A DNA stretch of 8,915 nt from Bacillota bacterium (GTDB taxonomy: Bacteria; Bacillota; Clostridia; Peptostreptococcales; Acidaminobacteraceae), in NCBI GenBank assembly GCA_023443345.1, contig JAEZUZ010000090.1, forward strand, positions 1 to 8,915, in the 5' to 3' direction. Positions 5,273-8,915 of this stretch are shown piece by piece. Position 1 is the stretch's first letter, and each line of letters begins with the position of its first letter. The position numbers were made by a program, and so were the translations under genes. The notes under the pieces were generated by a model. The model made no database searches, was not told where the DNA came from, and saw only the letters and a list, made by a program, of their open reading frames with translations.

Positions 5273-8200
5273 ATGCAAAAAAACCAAGAAGCTAGTAACA
5301 ATAATAAATTAATTGAACTAGCTAAAAGAGGTTGTGCTGCTGTATTATGTGGAGTAATGCTTTTATCAGGCATATTTGTTTCTGCTCCATATGCACACGC
5401 ACAAGATATTTATAAAGCACCGCCGACAGATGAATATCAATTAACTAGGGATGAACTTACACATGTAAGTTTAACTGCCGGTGATATGCTAAGGGGACAT
5501 ACCGACCAGGTAATGGTAAATAGGTATGCAAAGGTTATCCCTTTAAATGATGAAAACTTTAAGCATGAACAGGATTGGCTTGTTGTTTTTAACATGGGTA
5601 TGCATCAAGATCTATATGATGCTTTAAAAGGAAGCAACTCAATAGATTTAAACAGCCCTCATAGTATAAACAATGTTTTGAATGACAACGACATGCCATA
5701 TACTTCTAATCCATGGTTTTCAGTTTTACTATCAAAGGATTTAAGTGTTGTAGGCAATTTTGAATTTTATACATTTGATCCTCAAGCTCAAGATGATGGA
5801 CAAAGATATATAACAAGTTTTGATGAAATTGTCAGCAGACTTCCTTTATATCAAGGAAAAGATAACTACTTTGTCACAGAGATGGTAGAAAAATCTCCTA
5901 GTACTAGAACTGAGACTCATATTCAAGATATTACTGATACAAATGAGATGTTAAAGCATTATGCAACTCTAGATGTCAAGGATTTTCCTAATGAATGGAC
6001 TGCTTGGTCTTCAAAATTCTTGGAAAATGATGGCATACAAATGCAAACATATAAACTTGATACGAGCTATGGAGAGAACTCATTTGAGTTAAAGAATTTA
6101 TCGTATTCTAACAATGATGAAATTCAGAATATGTATAATCCTCCAAATGGTAGTGGATATGTAGATAAAACTTGGGGAAATAGCAATAAATCTGTAGCTC
6201 ACTTCCTATTAAATGACCTTGGCTATGGTATGCGTTTCCAATACATTACTAGTAATGGTGACTACGGTAATGTGAGAGTTGGTGTCAAGTTTAGAACTAA
6301 GCGTGATCCTATGGCATTTTTCAAAGATGAAAAATGGAATATGGTACGTAGAGACACAAATACACAGATGATGCCTATGTCTACTTTTGTTGCTGCAAAC
6401 TACAAGTCATATGATGATGGTAAAGTTAGACAACAAGTAGATGCTGTTTTACCTGCTTCTGTATTTGAAGATAATGATCAAGACAATCTCAGAGATTACT
6501 ATGAAAAGCTATTAGGTACTTCTACAGAAAGCGGTAATACTGATGGCGATTCTTGGCAAGAAATGCAAGAGTTTAGTAGAACTCGTTTATCTATTCCAGT
6601 ACAAGGCAGAGGCACTGTTACAAATAATGATGTAAAGGGTCACTTAATTAAGGATTTAACTTTCCAACACATTAATACTGGAAGTAGTGTCCAAAAATGG
6701 TCTCCAATAGTTGATTCAAGTCAAAGCAAAGGAATGTCCAAAATATTTGGAGAGGACCCTACTGTAGGAAAAGTTGAATATTCAATCGCTGATCCTGAAG
6801 ATGGCAAACTAAAATATGCTATTGGATCAGTTGTTACAGGTAAAACTACTCCTTATACAACTGTCGCTCTATATCCAATGGAAGATGGAGATAGGAGAGA
6901 AATAAATCCTATTGCAGAAACAGTTGCAGATAAAAATGGTAATTTCTCACTTGTTTTAGGAAGTGTACTTAAGAGAAAAGATAACTCACTTAATAAATGG
7001 GGAAATGACATAGACTTTTCGAATGAAGATGAAAGAACACCTCAATATGTACAAGTAGAGAATAAACAAACTCTTGATCATATAAAAATGAATAGAAATA
7101 CTGCCAAAATCCATGTTACTTCTGAAGGAAGTGATGGAAGACCAGCATTCCTATTCCCGTACTATACAAATGAAGCAATTAATCTAACTGAACCAAAGGA
7201 CAAAGAGTCTGTTGAAAAGAGATTTAGAGATGCTCTTAAAAACTTCCCTAAGGTTTTAGTAGATGATCAAAGTAATATTTGGGGAGATCTTGAAAGAATA
7301 AAAGAGGCTTTAAAGAAGGATCCTGTAATATCTACACTATTAAGCCCAGATTCAGATTCATATATACCAGATTTTAGCGGCAACATTTCTATTCCTCTAT
7401 GGGATAACGAAACAAAGCAGACTATAAATGTAAAAGTTAAAGTAACAGAAGTTACAGAACAAAAGAGAAAATTAGATAATGGTTCAATTGATAAAGTTTA
7501 TGATGATTCAGAAAACTTTACATTAACCCTACCTAATAGTCCAAATCAACTACAAAATGGCGATAAGTACGTAGTTTTAGTAAAAGATTCTAAAAATCAA
7601 GACAAGGCAAAACCTGTAGAAAAGCCTATCACAGAAGATATGATCAGAGATGCAGGAACAGCTTTTGAAGAAAATATTGGAGTTGCTGTAGAGCCTAAAG
7701 ATAAGATTGTAGTAGAGATAAGAGATGAAAAAGACAGACTTATCAAGACAATTGAAAGAACAGTTGAATTAAGAGAAACTTCTGCTAAATTGACAGATCC
7801 TAAGCAAAAATATGACAAGGATGCTGATAAATTTGAAGCAGTATTCTCAATCCCAGATTCTGCTACAACAGAAGATGCAAAGGCTATTTTAGTAGATTCA
7901 ATTGGACAACCTATTCTAAAAGATGGACTTCCAATTGAAGGTGTGATTGATCCTAATGCTAAAACAGTTACATTTGATCTAACAGATGTAAAAGATAAAT
8001 CAAATGTTGGAGCTCAATTTACTGAAAAAGATAAGAAACCAGCTACATCTGATGCTAAATTAAATGTTGATAAGAGAGTAATTGGAGATGTTACATTTGC
8101 AACTGATCCAGTTAAAGATGCTGACAAGGTAACAATCAATGCTCCAACTGATATTAAAGATGGAGATAAGGTAAAGGTTGTTGTAAAAACTAAGGATGCA

Positions 8201-8915
8201 ACTCACGATGATCCTGCTAAGATTGAAGAAGTAATTGACTATACAAAAGGTGAAAGTTCAACAATCGATATACCATTTAGTGGTTCTAAGACTCTAGCTG
8301 AAGGTGATGTCGTAACAGTTGTAGTTACTGCAGCTAATGGAGTTGAAAAAACTGTTACAAAGACAGTGCCAGAGGTACCTAAAGTAAAACCTCAAGCACC
8401 TACTGCATTGCCATTAAAGGTATTAGACCAAGAATTAATGGTTAAAGAACCTACTGATTCAGCAAATAAATTAGTATTTAGTTATACTGATACTAGTTCA
8501 ACTCCTCAAGTGGATTATTCATATGAAGTTGTAAAACAAGGTGAACACAATTGGGTTCCAGCAGATATTGTTGCAACTGGAAATAGAGAAAAGATAGAAG
8601 CAGGAAATATATGTGAAAACATAGGAACACCTGATCAACCTAATTATGTAATCAAGATTAAACCGGGAACTGCATTAAAGAGTACTGTTACAACTACTGT
8701 TGGCAATACTATAGATGTAGTTGCTAAAAATGATAATCTAGAATCTGATAAGACAACTATTGAAGTAAAAAAGATAGCTGAAAGGCTAACTAAGAAGCTT
8801 GAACCTCAAGAAATTCCAGATGGATATCGTCAAATAGTTGTAAAAGCACCTGAGAATAAAGCTAACTTTGGTGAAGATGCTGGAAAGAAAGTTAATGAAG
8901 TATACTATCTAGTAT
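5273..8915 (+). CDS. Giant exported surface protein, 3' end cut by window
   Basis: The frame is open for 1214 codons with no stop and leaves the window. ATG 5273 is clear: AGGAGG at 5263-5268 is four nt upstream. A signal peptide has a polar N-terminus (to K18-R19), a hydrophobic core at about 21-38, and a likely signal peptidase I site after A43 (PYAHA-QD). The two Cys (21, 26) are inside the signal peptide without a lipobox. Residues about 45-700 match no family I recognise; they are rich in Asn, Asp, Tyr and aromatic strands and nearly free of Cys. From about 700 on the protein is a string of beta-rich Ig-like units rich in Lys, Asp, Val and Thr, with a divergent pair at about 747-832 and 951-1032. 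This is typical of Gram-positive cell-wall adhesins, which are usually anchored by LPXTG at the C-terminus (not visible here). A role in adhesion or matrix binding is inferred. The frame was read codon by codon. Confidence 0.9.
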   Translation, partial: MQKNQEASNNNKLIELAKRGCAAVLCGVMLLSGIFVSAPYAHAQDIYKAPPTDEYQLTRDELTHVSLTAGDMLRGHTDQVMVNRYAKVIPLNDENFKHEQDWLVVFNMGMHQDLYDALKGSNSIDLNSPHSINNVLNDNDMPYTSNPWFSVLLSKDLSVVGNFEFYTFDPQAQDDGQRYITSFDEIVSRLPLYQGKDNYFVTEMVEKSPSTRTETHIQDITDTNEMLKHYATLDVKDFPNEWTAWSSKFLENDGIQMQTYKLDTSYGENSFELKNLSYSNNDEIQNMYNPPNGSGYVDKTWGNSNKSVAHFLLNDLGYGMRFQYITSNGDYGNVRVGVKFRTKRDPMAFFKDEKWNMVRRDTNTQMMPMSTFVAANYKSYDDGKVRQQVDAVLPASVFEDNDQDNLRDYYEKLLGTSTESGNTDGDSWQEMQEFSRTRLSIPVQGRGTVTNNDVKGHLIKDLTFQHINTGSSVQKWSPIVDSSQSKGMSKIFGEDPTVGKVEYSIADPEDGKLKYAIGSVVTGKTTPYTTVALYPMEDGDRREINPIAETVADKNGNFSLVLGSVLKRKDNSLNKWGNDIDFSNEDERTPQYVQVENKQTLDHIKMNRNTAKIHVTSEGSDGRPAFLFPYYTNEAINLTEPKDKESVEKRFRDALKNFPKVLVDDQSNIWGDLERIKEALKKDPVISTLLSPDSDSYIPDFSGNISIPLWDNETKQTINVKVKVTEVTEQKRKLDNGSIDKVYDDSENFTLTLPNSPNQLQNGDKYVVLVKDSKNQDKAKPVEKPITEDMIRDAGTAFEENIGVAVEPKDKIVVEIRDEKDRLIKTIERTVELRETSAKLTDPKQKYDKDADKFEAVFSIPDSATTEDAKAILVDSIGQPILKDGLPIEGVIDPNAKTVTFDLTDVKDKSNVGAQFTEKDKKPATSDAKLNVDKRVIGDVTFATDPVKDADKVTINAPTDIKDGDKVKVVVKTKDATHDDPAKIEEVIDYTKGESSTIDIPFSGSKTLAEGDVVTVVVTAANGVEKTVTKTVPEVPKVKPQAPTALPLKVLDQELMVKEPTDSANKLVFSYTDTSSTPQVDYSYEVVKQGEHNWVPADIVATGNREKIEAGNICENIGTPDQPNYVIKIKPGTALKSTVTTTVGNTIDVVAKNDNLESDKTTIEVKKIAERLTKKLEPQEIPDGYRQIVVKAPENKANFGEDAGKKVNEVYYLV
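7511..7768 (+). repeat. Ig-like repeat unit, first copy (protein level)
   Basis: Residues about 747-832 of the surface protein: a strand (NFTLTLP), then NGDKYVVLVKD, a linker with KPVEKPI, then PKDKIVVEIRDE, ending IKTIERTVE. The same order recurs in the second copy, with low identity but the same length of about 85 residues. It is seen at protein level only and is not a DNA repeat. Confidence 0.5.
8123..8368 (+). repeat. Ig-like repeat unit, second copy (protein level)
   Basis: Residues about 951-1032: DKVTINAP, then DGDKVKVVVKTKD, a linker with KIEEVIDYT, then AEGDVVTVVVTAANG, ending EKTVTKTV. It parallels the first copy strand for strand. Between the copies lies a different beta-rich unit at about 853-945 (starting FEAVFSIPDS). 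Confidence 0.5.

Noticed and set aside
6470..6505. EF-hand-like loop DNDQDNLRDYYE in the surface protein (about residues 400-411)
   Set aside because: The acidic spacing fits, but the glycine at position six and the hydrophobic residue at position eight are missing, and no flanking EF helices are evident.
7597..7818. Minus-strand open frame inside the giant surface gene
   Set aside because: It is antisense to the continuous coding frame; its Ser/Leu-rich composition is the complement of Lys/Glu codons.

Overview
The window is AT-rich DNA with strong AGGAGG-type ribosome binding sites, ATA/AGA/TTA-rich codon use, standard stops (TGA is a stop, tryptophan is TGG) and a tRNA gene without an encoded CCA end. 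It also carries a DUF896/UPF0291 gene, a family found mainly in Firmicutes. Together these suggest a low-GC Gram-positive anaerobe, perhaps a Gram-positive anaerobic coccus of the Peptoniphilaceae (Tissierellia). That placement is inferred from composition and gene style, not from a marker gene.

Positions 1-2961 hold a compact housekeeping operon on the + strand. It has the 3' part of a low-specificity L-threonine aldolase, an RluA-family pseudouridine synthase, a 54-residue DUF896 protein and an HtrA-like membrane-anchored serine protease with one PDZ domain. The first three genes overlap their neighbours by about 20 nt, and a clear intrinsic terminator closes the unit.

Positions 3074-4911 are accessory in character. 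A small two-helix membrane protein with its own extended -10 promoter comes first. It is followed by a lipoprotein gene whose mature part is an Asp-box beta-propeller. The lipoprotein gene is split by a frameshift that falls exactly on a G6 tract. A G9 tract also sits immediately upstream of the extended -10 of its predicted promoter. In such AT-rich DNA, two long G runs at these positions look like contingency loci, so the gene may be phase-variable and is switched off in this copy. Sequencing error, recent decay or translational/transcriptional frameshifting are the alternatives.

Positions 4890-5048 contain tRNA-Leu(CAA) on the minus strand with a near-consensus promoter and a terminator. 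The terminator hairpin contains the stop codon of the convergent lipoprotein gene.

Positions 5049-5272 are regulatory. They hold a short inverted repeat, an (AT)9 microsatellite abutting a possible -35 element, a TATAAT -10 and a strong ribosome binding site. From 5273 to the window end runs an unbroken frame of at least 1214 codons. It encodes a giant exported surface protein with a signal peptide, a roughly 700-residue N-terminal region I cannot assign, and then Ig-like beta-domains including a divergent duplicated unit. Its C-terminus and cell-wall anchor lie outside the window.

The most interesting signal is the group of three simple-sequence tracts (G9, G6, (AT)9) placed at control points of two adjacent cell-surface genes.
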